IMG/VR virus record: IMGVR_UViG_3300030103_001047
Location: 8,014 to 31,425 of that record
DNA: 23,412 nt
Reading direction: 5' to 3' (one strand)
Source: a virus
Shown: positions 14,408-21,340 of the stretch, one piece after another
Layout: each line of letters starts with the position of its first letter
Numbering within the stretch: position 1 is the first letter of the stretch
Notes under the pieces: generated by a model
Told to the model about the DNA's origin: nothing
The model's database searches: none
Seen by the model: only the letters and a program-made list of their open reading frames with translations
Position numbers and translations under genes: made by a program

Positions 14408-15289
14408 ATGAAAATAATAGAACTAATATTAGATGAGGAACAAGAGGAAACTGGAGTAGAAGCAATATCTATTGTAGAAAGTCCAGCTATTGAATCAGAT
14501 TTTATTGCTTTAAAAGACCAAGAAATAAAATTAGCTAAAGTAGATGAGGATAAGAAAATATTAATGGGTGCTTTATTAATACCTAATAAACCTATTTACA
14601 GAAATGGATCAGAGGGTGATTATTATATTTACTTTTCTAAAGATACAGTACAAAAAGCATCACAAATGTATTTAAAGAATGGCTATCAAAACAATAGTAC
14701 ATTAGAACATAGCGAAACTTTAAATGGTTTAACACTTGTTGAAAGCTGGTTGGTAGAGGATGAGGTACAAGACAAATCAAGAAAATACGGATTGAATGTA
14801 CCAGTAGGAACTTGGATGGGTGCAGTAAAAGTTAATAATGATGAAATATGGCAAGAGTATGTTAAAACAAATAAAGTTAAAGGTTTTTCTATTGAGGGTT
14901 ACTTTGCAGACAAAATGGAATCACCTAAAGATAAAATTAAAGAAGATATGTCAGAAGAAAAAATAGCACAAGAATTACTATTTAAAATAGAAAAAATAGT
15001 TAAAGGAGAAAAAACAGAATTAGGCAAAGTTGAGTTGACTATTGCAGATGAATTAAAAGATTTAATAAAAAGAGGTTTATCTATTGAAAAAAAACTATCA
15101 AGTGAAATTAATGGTTACAATGGTTTGTTAAGGGCTGGTAATGGTTTTAAAAATAAATATGCAGAACTTGTTAAAGTAGCAAAAGAAATAGGTGTGCCAG
15201 TACCACCACAGATGAAAAAACTTGAAGATTTAGCTGATGGTTTTATTAAAAAAGGTGAAGCATTAAAAAAAGTATCTAATTTATTCTAA
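14408..15289 (+). CDS. Prohead protease, XkdF-like serine protease with helical tail
   Basis: 293 aa. ISIVESPAIESDF (20-32), a GALLIPNKPIYR strand (54-65), a candidate catalytic His101 in LEHSETLNGL, VESWLVED (111-118), VPVGTWMGAVKV (131-142) and candidate Ser161 in VKGFSIEGYF are the hallmarks of XkdF-like phage maturation proteases. The N-terminal 170 residues form the protease. It should cleave the scaffold and itself inside the prohead. Residues about 180-293 are a charged helical tail beginning with KVELTIADELKDLI (207-220), which resembles the N-terminal part of the next gene's product, so part of the scaffold-like function may be fused to the protease. Motif copy 3 lies 3 nt before the ATG. 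Confidence 0.78.
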   Translation: MKIIELILDEEQEETGVEAISIVESPAIESDFIALKDQEIKLAKVDEDKKILMGALLIPNKPIYRNGSEGDYYIYFSKDTVQKASQMYLKNGYQNNSTLEHSETLNGLTLVESWLVEDEVQDKSRKYGLNVPVGTWMGAVKVNNDEIWQEYVKTNKVKGFSIEGYFADKMESPKDKIKEDMSEEKIAQELLFKIEKIVKGEKTELGKVELTIADELKDLIKRGLSIEKKLSSEINGYNGLLRAGNGFKNKYAELVKVAKEIGVPVPPQMKKLEDLADGFIKKGEALKKVSNLF

Positions 15290-15329
15290 CGCAAAGAAAC
15301 ATTAAATAAAATCATAAATATATTAAAAG

Positions 15330-15707
15330 ATGAAAAGTAGATTATCAAAGGTGTTGGGTAAAATGACAAAAGAGAATATAGAGTTAGCAAAAGTTGAGTT
15401 GGGTATTGCTCAAGATTTTGAAAAACAATACAATGATGCAAATAAATTAGTTACAAATGCATATAATGGTTCTTTTAAAATAGAAAATGCATTAAAAGAT
15501 ATGTTGGATAAATATGATGCTGCTGGTAAATCATATTTAAAAGCAAATGCAAGGTATCAAGAACTTGAAAATGCAGCAAAAGATTTAGGTGTTGATTTAG
15601 ATGGTAAATATAAAATTTATAAATCAGATATTTCTAATACTTTAAAAGAAATTGACAAATCAAGCAGAGAAATATTAAAAGCATTAAAAATGCAATTTGT
15701 AAACTAA
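15330..15707 (+). CDS. Helical protein sharing the protease tail motif; possible internal head/scaffold component
   Basis: 125 aa, almost entirely charged helix, Lys-rich and coiled-coil prone, with no cysteine. Near the N-terminus it reads AKVELGIAQDFEKQY, matching KVELTIADEL in the C-terminal tail of the preceding protease. AAKDLGVDLDGKYK (about 89-102) parallels VAKEIGVPVPPQMKK there. I infer a stand-alone copy of the protease's C-terminal module. It could act as a core or scaffold component in the prohead. No enzymatic motif is seen. It is followed immediately by the Cys-rich ORF. Confidence 0.55.
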   Translation: MKSRLSKVLGKMTKENIELAKVELGIAQDFEKQYNDANKLVTNAYNGSFKIENALKDMLDKYDAAGKSYLKANARYQELENAAKDLGVDLDGKYKIYKSDISNTLKEIDKSSREILKALKMQFVN

Positions 15708-15863
15708 ATGCAAAGAAACAACAAAACATATATACCAAGTAGAACATCACCTAAAGGTTCATCACGTGCTTGTTTATGTTGGGATACCAATACATATTCT
15801 ATTGACTGTTGTGATGGCTCTATGAGGGCGCAAGGCATTGGTGTAATAACAAGAACAGACTGA
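15708..15863 (+). CDS. Small Cys-rich phage protein (51 aa)
   Basis: Begins directly after the preceding stop. The sequence has RACLCWDTNTYSIDCCDGSM followed by RAQGIGVITRT. The CLC...Y...CCDGS..AQGIG pattern is one I recall from short ORFs near the capsid genes of Bacteroidota phages. Four cysteines in two pairs suggest metal binding. Function is unknown; a virion or head-assembly role is suggested only by position between the protease and scaffold genes. The frame is too short for many gene finders. Confidence 0.65.
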   Translation: MQRNNKTYIPSRTSPKGSSRACLCWDTNTYSIDCCDGSMRAQGIGVITRTD

Positions 15864-15886
15864 AAACGCAAAAAATTAATTAAAAA

Positions 15887-15896
15887 TCGTTATATA
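15887..15896 (+). promoter_or_regulatory. TCGTTATATA motif, copy 4, before scaffold and capsid
   Basis: TCGTTATATA followed by A; the first base differs from the other copies. 6 nt before ATG 15903. Upstream CGCAAAAAATTAATTAAAAA parallels the stretch before copy 3. It would drive scaffold plus major capsid, up to the terminator at 17544-17580. Confidence 0.58.
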
Positions 15897-15902
15897 AGTA
15901 TT

Positions 15903-16532
15903 ATGAAAGCAACCAAAATGTTAAACGACATAAAAACGCTTCTAAACATCGAGGTAAACCTTGAGGAAATGAAGTTAGAAAATGGAACTGTTATTACAAC
16001 AGACGCATTAGAAAAAGGTAACGAAGTATTTATCGTTACTGATGATGAAAAAGTAGCTATGCCAGTTGGAGAGTATATCCTTGAAAATGGTAAACTATTG
16101 ATCGTAGAAGAAGAGGGTATTATTGCAGATGTAAGAGATGTATCTGATGATGTACCAGCTAAAGAAGAAGCAGAAGAAGAACCTAAAGATGAAACAGAAG
16201 ATTTAGCAGAAGAAGCTGATGTTGCAGATTGGAAAGGTATGGAAAAAAGAATAAAAAACCTTGAAGATGCTATTGCTGATTTAAAAGCAGACAAAGAAAA
16301 CAAGATGGAAAAAGAAGATGATGCTAAAGAAGAAGAAATGTCATCTGAGGGTAAAATGAAGTCAAGAACAATTACCGAAAAATTTGAGGAAGCACCAAAA
16401 GAGGAATTAGCAGCAGCAAAACCAATCAAGCACAATCCAGAGGGAGTTTCTGAAACAAAAAATCGTGTAGAGTTTGCAAAAGGTAAATTTAGCACAACAT
16501 TAGATAGAGTATTAAATAAATTAAATAAATAA
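15903..16532 (+). CDS. Capsid assembly scaffold protein
   Basis: 209 aa, very acidic. A small beta domain comes first (residues about 15-80): LEEMKLENGTVI, EVFIVTDDEKVAMPVGEYIL, ENGKLLIVEEEGIIADV. Then a Glu/Asp/Lys-rich, coiled-coil-prone stretch (about 83-150) and a basic C-terminal end, FSTTLDRVLNKLNK. The acidic middle plus basic C-terminal helix is the usual scaffold plan, where the C-terminus contacts the capsid protein. The beta-domain wording matches what I recall of the protein before the capsid gene in Bacteroidota phages. It lies directly before the capsid gene with a 7-nt gap, and behind motif copy 4. Confidence 0.75.
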   Translation: MKATKMLNDIKTLLNIEVNLEEMKLENGTVITTDALEKGNEVFIVTDDEKVAMPVGEYILENGKLLIVEEEGIIADVRDVSDDVPAKEEAEEEPKDETEDLAEEADVADWKGMEKRIKNLEDAIADLKADKENKMEKEDDAKEEEMSSEGKMKSRTITEKFEEAPKEELAAAKPIKHNPEGVSETKNRVEFAKGKFSTTLDRVLNKLNK

Positions 16533-16539
16533 AATAGAA

Positions 16540-17520
16540 ATGGCAAATTTAAGAAAAACCGAACTTGCAACTACTGTAAATATCACGACCACCTATGCGG
16601 GACAATTTGCGGGGGAGTATATAGCAGCAGCTTTATTATCTGCATCAACTATTGATGATGGTGGATTAACTGTAAAAGCAAATATTGCTTATAAAGAAGT
16701 GATCAAAAAATTAGCAACAAGTGCAGTAGTAAGTGCAGCAAGTTGTGATTTTACACCTACATCAACTGTAACATTAACTGAAAGAATTATACAACCTAAT
16801 GAATTACAAGTTAACCTACAATTATGTAAGTATGACTTTGTGAACGATTGGGAAGCACAACAAATGGGATATGGTTTAGGTCAAACTTTACCACCTAAAT
16901 TCGCAGACTTTATGATTGCTCACGTAGCAGCAGAAGTAGCACAAAATACAGAATTATGTATTTGGCAAGGTGATACTGGTGCAGGTACTAACAATTCATT
17001 TGATGGGTTTGAAAAACTAATTGCAGCAGCAGCAGCAGCAGGTGATATACCAGCAGGTCAGCAAGTAGCAGCAGTTGGTGGTGGATTAGATGCAACAAAT
17101 ATAATTGCAGAATTATCTAAAGTAGTAGATGCTATTCCAGCAGCACTTTACGGAAAAGAAGATTTATTCCTATATATAGGTTCAGCAGCAGCTAAATTCT
17201 ATGTACAAGCATTAGGAGGTTTTGCAGCAGCAGGACTTGGTGCAAATGGTGTGAACAATATGGGAACACAATGGTGGAATAATGGAAGTTTAACTGTAAA
17301 TGGAGTTAAGATTTTTGTATGTCCTGGAATGTCTGCAAACAAAATGTATGCAGCACAAAGAAGCAACTTATACTTTGGAACGGGATTGTTAAATGATACT
17401 AATGTTGTAAAAGTATTGGATATGGCAGATTTAGATGCTTCTAACAACGTAAGAATGGTAATGCGTTTTACATCAGGAGTACAATTTGGAATTGGATCTG
17501 ATATCGTAGAATACGCATAG
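16540..17520 (+). CDS. Major capsid protein
   Basis: 326 aa. It is Ala-rich with low charge, including an AAAAAAAG run near residues 160-168. There is a TERIIQPNELQVNLQLCKYD strand region, an ELCIWQGDTGAG turn, IPAALYGKEDLFLYIGSAAA and a C-terminus RMVMRFTSGVQFGIGSDIVE. These elements (central beta strand pair, ILxG-like helix, closing strand) fit an HK97-fold capsid protein of the type found in Bacteroidota phages; no long N-terminal delta domain is visible, in line with a separate scaffold gene. It has its own strong terminator downstream, which isolates scaffold plus capsid as one transcript. Confidence 0.82.
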   Translation: MANLRKTELATTVNITTTYAGQFAGEYIAAALLSASTIDDGGLTVKANIAYKEVIKKLATSAVVSAASCDFTPTSTVTLTERIIQPNELQVNLQLCKYDFVNDWEAQQMGYGLGQTLPPKFADFMIAHVAAEVAQNTELCIWQGDTGAGTNNSFDGFEKLIAAAAAAGDIPAGQQVAAVGGGLDATNIIAELSKVVDAIPAALYGKEDLFLYIGSAAAKFYVQALGGFAAAGLGANGVNNMGTQWWNNGSLTVNGVKIFVCPGMSANKMYAAQRSNLYFGTGLLNDTNVVKVLDMADLDASNNVRMVMRFTSGVQFGIGSDIVEYA

Positions 17521-17543
17521 TAAATTAATTAATCAATAAAATA

Positions 17544-17580
17544 GGGTAGGTAGGTTATTATCTACTTACCCTTTTTTTTT
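17544..17580 (+). terminator. Strong Rho-independent terminator after the major capsid gene
   Basis: GGGTAGGTAG (17544-17553) pairs with CTACTTACCC (17562-17571), a 10-bp stem with one G-T wobble and an 8-nt loop, followed by nine T (17572-17580). Confidence 0.85.
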
Positions 17581-17596
17581 AAAACAATATAAAGAA

Positions 17597-18118
17597 ATGG
17601 CGTGTTTATTAACAACGGGTAGAAAAATACCTTGTAAAAGTGCCTTTGGTGGCATAAAAAGAGTATATTTTGCTGATTATGGTGGTATAACTGCAGTAAC
17701 AGTAGATAGTTCAACAAAAGTAGCTACAATAACTGGTAGCCCAACTTGGTTTGAATTTGATGTAAAAGGTAATTCATCTTTAGAAACTACTGTAACAAGT
17801 AGTAGAGAAAATGGGACTACATTTTATACACAAACTTTAAATTTAACATTAACATATTTAGATGCAAAAACACAAGCAGAACTACAAATACTTGCAGTAG
17901 CAAGACCATATATTGTAGTTGAAGATTATTATGGTAATAGTTTCTTATGTGGGTTTGAAAATGGAATGGAATGTACAGGTGGTACAGTAGTAACGGGAGC
18001 AGCAGCAGGAGATTTAAGTGGTTTCACACTTACCTTTGAGGGATTAGAAGAAACTGCACCTTACTTTTTAGATGCAGCAGTAACACCAGATGCAACACAA
18101 ATTGATCCAACTGCATAA
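17597..18118 (+). CDS. Major tail (tail tube) protein
   Basis: 173 aa. Begins MACLLTTGRKIPCKSAFGGI, then RVYFADYGG, WFEFDVKGNSSLETTVTSSR and ENGTTFYTQTLNLTLTYLDA. The repeated beta strands, the SSRENGT loop and a helix at AKTQAELQILAVA match tail tube proteins of the gpV/Hcp-like fold, and the wording matches those of Bacteroidota phages. The C-terminal part contains GDLSGFTLTFEGLEETAPYF. It would polymerise around the tape measure. It stands alone between two terminators, as expected for a highly expressed gene. A weak motif-like ACAATATAAA lies just before the ATG, but no clear CGTTATATA. Confidence 0.78.
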   Translation: MACLLTTGRKIPCKSAFGGIKRVYFADYGGITAVTVDSSTKVATITGSPTWFEFDVKGNSSLETTVTSSRENGTTFYTQTLNLTLTYLDAKTQAELQILAVARPYIVVEDYYGNSFLCGFENGMECTGGTVVTGAAAGDLSGFTLTFEGLEETAPYFLDAAVTPDATQIDPTA

Positions 18119-18140
18119 TTTTAATTTTAGTTAATAAATT

Positions 18141-18169
18141 AAGCATCCTTTATAGGGTGCTTTTTTTTT
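18141..18169 (+). terminator. Strong Rho-independent terminator after the tail tube gene
   Basis: AAGCATCCT (18141-18149) pairs with AGGGTGCTT (18154-18162), a 9-bp stem with one T-G wobble and a 4-nt loop, running into a T tract up to 18169. It lies 33 bp before copy 5 of the CGTTATATA motif. Confidence 0.85.
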
Positions 18170-18202
18170 ACAATAAAATTTCTACAAATTAAGTAATTAT
18201 TT

Positions 18203-18212
18203 ACGTTATATA
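18203..18212 (+). promoter_or_regulatory. ACGTTATATA motif, copy 5, before the portal block
   Basis: Exact ACGTTATATA, followed by T instead of A. 4 nt before ATG 18217 and shortly after a strong terminator, the same arrangement as copy 2. Confidence 0.6.
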
Positions 18213-18216
18213 TACG

Positions 18217-18645
18217 ATGATTATATTAACCACAAGTGCAACTGCACAAACGTTATCTGTAATACCACGAGATTACTTAACCGATTTTATTATGTCTATA
18301 CGTAATGATAGTACAAACGTAGTAAAAACATATCAAATTACGGGTGCAACACAAGTAGGTAATTATTTAACATTTACAAATATATTTAACCCTATATTAG
18401 TAGAAAATCATTTTTACGATGTAACATTAGAAACTGCAAATAGTTTTTGGAATACAAATTTTAATTTATGGCAAAACGATACTACACTTTGGAATGTAGA
18501 TGATACAAATGATGGAGTTATTTATAAAGATAGAATATTCTGCACAGACCAAGATATAGATCAAAATAATAATGACTATTATAACTTAAATAAAGGGCAA
18601 TATACAACCTACAATGGTTATGATAATACTTATATAGTAATATGA
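18217..18645 (+). CDS. Putative virion structural protein
   Basis: 142 aa, beta-rich, with many Asn, Thr and Tyr residues. The middle half reads as paired strands (MSIRNDSTNVVKTYQITGAT, VENHFYDVTL). The C-terminal half has NLWQNDTTLWNVDDTND, then YKDRIFCTDQDIDQNNNDYY, LNKGQYTTY and YDNTYIVI, a pattern I recall from structural genes in Bacteroidota phages next to the portal or neck. No named family is claimed. It overlaps the portal start by 4 nt (ATGA). Confidence 0.6.
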   Translation: MIILTTSATAQTLSVIPRDYLTDFIMSIRNDSTNVVKTYQITGATQVGNYLTFTNIFNPILVENHFYDVTLETANSFWNTNFNLWQNDTTLWNVDDTNDGVIYKDRIFCTDQDIDQNNNDYYNLNKGQYTTYNGYDNTYIVI

Positions 18646-20756
18646 AAAGACAAAGAAATAGTAAAGGGCAATTTACAAAAGCATCAAAGGTTTCAGAATT
18701 TGGTTTTGTTAATTTAAGTACATATACAAGTCCCGAAATTAAAGAAGTTAATGGTAAGGATTGGATTGAATATGGTGCAGATAACAATTATTTCCAATAC
18801 CTAATAGATAGATATAATGGAAGTCCTACTAACAACGCTGCTATTAATGGTATTAGTCAAGCTATATATGGAAAAGGATTGAATGCTACTGATAGCAACC
18901 GAAAACCTAATGAGTACGCACAAATGATTGCATTGTTTAAAAAAGATGTGGTTAGAAAAGTGTGTTACGATCTTAAATTAATGGGTAATGCTGCAATACA
19001 AGTAATTTACTCAAAGGATCGTAGTAAGATTGTTCAATTAGAACATATGCCTATTGAAACATTACGTGCTGAAAAATGCAATGCAGATGGGGAAATACCT
19101 GCTTATTATTATTTTAAAGATTGGGTAAATATAAAACGTAATGATGTACCTTTAAGAATACCAGCTTATGGAATGTCTAAAGAGGATATAGAAATTTACT
19201 ACATAAAACCATATAAAAGTGGTTTCTATTATTACAGTCCAGTAGATTATCAAGGTGGATTGCAATATGCAGAATTAGAGGAGGAAGTATCTAATTACCA
19301 CCTCAACAATATTATGAATGGTCTTGCACCATCAATGTTGATTAACTTTAACAACGGAACACCTAACCAACAAGAAAGACAATTAATAGAAAAGAAGATA
19401 GCACAAAAGTTTAGTGGTACATCTAATGCTGGGAAGTTTATATTGGCTTTTAATGACAACAAAGAAAGTCAAGCAGAAATAACACCTGTACAGTTAAGCG
19501 ATGCACACAATCAATACCAATTTTTAAGTGAGGAAAGCACACAGAAAATAATGGTTGCACATCGTATTGTATCTCCTATGTTATTAGGTATAAAAGATAG
19601 TAGTGGATTAGGTAATAATGCAGATGAAATTAAGACTGCATCTCTTTTAATGGATAATACAGTTATAAGACCATTTCAAGAACTTCTAATTGATTGTTTT
19701 GATCAAATACTTGCTTACAATGAAATTAGTTTAAATCTATATTTTACAACGTTACAACCTTTAGAATTTACAGATGTAGATAAATCAGTACAAGATGATG
19801 AAACTATAGAAGAAGAAACTGGTGTTGAAATGGAAAAATTATCATTGAAAAAAATTGATGGAAAAGAAGCATACGAAACCAAAGAAGAAGCAATAAAGGT
19901 AGCTGAAGAAATGGGTTGTGGTGGTTATCACGAACACGAAGTTGAGGGTGTTACATATTATATGCCTTGTGAAACACACCAAGAATTAAAAGCACCTTGT
20001 TGGGATGGTTACGAACAATATGGTACAAAAATAAAAGATGGTAAGGAAGTACCTAATTGTGTTAAGATGTCTAAAGAAAAAACAGAATTAGATAATTTTA
20101 TTGATGAATTTGGTGAAGATGAAGATTTAGAAAATTGGACTTTGATTGATGAACGAAAAGTTGATTATGATGATGAAGAAGCATTAGATTATCAAATAGA
20201 TCAATTAAATAAAAAAAAAGATAAAAGCACATTAGCAAAAATGTGGGAATTTGTATCAACTGGAACATCAAGACCAAATAGTAAGTCAAGCCAAGATGAA
20301 GCAGTAGGTGAGGTTGCATTTAAAGTACGTTATCAATATGCACCATTAAAAGATACCTTTGATGGTGGTAAAGATGTATCAAGAGATTTTTGTAAAAAAA
20401 TGGTAGCATCTAAAAAACTATACAGAAAAGAGGATATATTGCAAATGGGATATAAGGCAGTTAATCCAGGCTGGGGACCAAGAGGTGCTGATACTTATTC
20501 CATATGGTTGCATAAAGGGGGAAAAACTAATTTATATAAAGGTGGTGGTGCTTGTCACCATTATTGGACAAGAAAAACTTATATGTTTACATTAGATAGC
20601 AAAAGAATAGATGTTAAAAGTCCAACTGCACCAGCTATAAGTGTAGCAGAAGCAAAAAGAAAAGGATTTAAACCAGAAAAAAATAACCCATTAGTTGCAA
20701 AAAGACCGATTGATATGCCTAATGAGGGGTTTTTACCAAGTAATACAAGAAGATAA
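18642..20756 (+). CDS. Portal protein with long C-terminal Cys/His-containing extension
   Basis: 704 aa, larger than most portals (about 400-500). Residues 1 to about 400 look like the portal core: WIEYGADNNYFQYLIDRYNG, LMGNAAIQVIYSKDRSKIVQ, HMPIETLRAE, a helical stem region, SEESTQKIMVAHRIVSPMLL and a TASLLMDNTVIRPFQELL helix. It forms the dodecameric vertex ring through which DNA is packaged. From about 420 there is CGGYHEH (426-432), C443 in YMPCETH, C453 in PCWDGYEQYG, and VPNCV. An acidic linker (about 470-545) leads to a second module: FKVRYQYAP (around 560), RDFCKKM, LYRKEDILQMGY, NPGWGPRGADTYSIWLHKGG and CHHYWTRK (638-645). I recall this last module from head proteins of Bacteroidota phages, where it may be separate or fused. 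It overlaps its neighbours on both sides. Confidence 0.8.
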   Translation: MKRQRNSKGQFTKASKVSEFGFVNLSTYTSPEIKEVNGKDWIEYGADNNYFQYLIDRYNGSPTNNAAINGISQAIYGKGLNATDSNRKPNEYAQMIALFKKDVVRKVCYDLKLMGNAAIQVIYSKDRSKIVQLEHMPIETLRAEKCNADGEIPAYYYFKDWVNIKRNDVPLRIPAYGMSKEDIEIYYIKPYKSGFYYYSPVDYQGGLQYAELEEEVSNYHLNNIMNGLAPSMLINFNNGTPNQQERQLIEKKIAQKFSGTSNAGKFILAFNDNKESQAEITPVQLSDAHNQYQFLSEESTQKIMVAHRIVSPMLLGIKDSSGLGNNADEIKTASLLMDNTVIRPFQELLIDCFDQILAYNEISLNLYFTTLQPLEFTDVDKSVQDDETIEEETGVEMEKLSLKKIDGKEAYETKEEAIKVAEEMGCGGYHEHEVEGVTYYMPCETHQELKAPCWDGYEQYGTKIKDGKEVPNCVKMSKEKTELDNFIDEFGEDEDLENWTLIDERKVDYDDEEALDYQIDQLNKKKDKSTLAKMWEFVSTGTSRPNSKSSQDEAVGEVAFKVRYQYAPLKDTFDGGKDVSRDFCKKMVASKKLYRKEDILQMGYKAVNPGWGPRGADTYSIWLHKGGKTNLYKGGGACHHYWTRKTYMFTLDSKRIDVKSPTAPAISVAEAKRKGFKPEKNNPLVAKRPIDMPNEGFLPSNTRR

Positions 20757-21262
20757 TGGCTACAACTTTATTTATAAATAGAACTGATTTGATCCGTAAT
20801 TCAATTATGGATGGTAATGTAGATACTGATAAGTTTATTCAGTTTATTAAGATTGCACAAGAAATAGATGTGCAACAAATAATAGGAACTAAAATGTACG
20901 ATGGTTTAACTGCTGCAATACCTAATATTGATTTACCAGCTAATGCACGATGGAAAACAGTTTTAGATGATTACATAGCACCAATGTTAATATGGTATGC
21001 ACAATCTAACTATATGCCTTTTGCAGCGTATCAAATAAAGAATGGTGGAGTATTTAAGCATACATCAGAAAATTCACAATCTGTAGATAAAAACGAAATA
21101 GATTTTTTAGTAGAAAAAGCAAGAACAAACGCTGAATGGTATAGCAGAAGATTTATTGACTTTATGAGTTTTAACCAAACTACATATCCCGAATACACAA
21201 GTAATATAAATGATGATATATACCCAAGTAATGATGCAACTTTTAATGGATGGGTGTTATGA
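20756..21262 (+). CDS. Head-tail connector protein, DUF6712-like
   Basis: 168 aa, mostly helical. FINRTDLIRNSIMDGNVDTD, a helix with IGTKMYDGLTA, LDDYIAPMLIWYAQSNYMPF, the turn YQIKNGGVFKHTSENSQSV, and a last helix NAEWYSRRFIDFMSFNQTTY. This matches what I recall of DUF6712-type proteins found beside portals and resembles small helical head-tail adaptors of the gp6 type. It would sit under the portal in the neck. It starts at the portal stop (TAATG) and overlaps the next tiny ORF by 4 nt. Confidence 0.68.
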   Translation: MATTLFINRTDLIRNSIMDGNVDTDKFIQFIKIAQEIDVQQIIGTKMYDGLTAAIPNIDLPANARWKTVLDDYIAPMLIWYAQSNYMPFAAYQIKNGGVFKHTSENSQSVDKNEIDFLVEKARTNAEWYSRRFIDFMSFNQTTYPEYTSNINDDIYPSNDATFNGWVL

Positions 21263-21339
21263 TTTATAAACCAAAAAAAGCAAACATAGAAAAACTAAAA
21301 ACCTTTTTAAAAAGGATAAAAATAAAAAACAAGAAATAG
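21259..21339 (+). CDS. Tiny basic ORF (26 aa)
   Basis: An ATGA overlap with the connector stop opens MIYKPKKANIEKLKTFLKRI and six more basic residues. About half of the residues are lysine or arginine. It ends 1 nt before the tail fibre ATG. It may be a true micro-protein or just a bridge for translational coupling. No homologue is known to me. Confidence 0.3.
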   Translation: MIYKPKKANIEKLKTFLKRIKIKNKK

Positions 21340-21340
21340 T

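Noticed and set aside
15890-16570. Minus-strand open frame of 226 codons opposite the scaffold gene
   Set aside because: The translation is Ser/Phe/Leu repeats, the antisense reading of Glu/Lys-rich codons. The + strand protein has a proper start, leader motif and family pattern.
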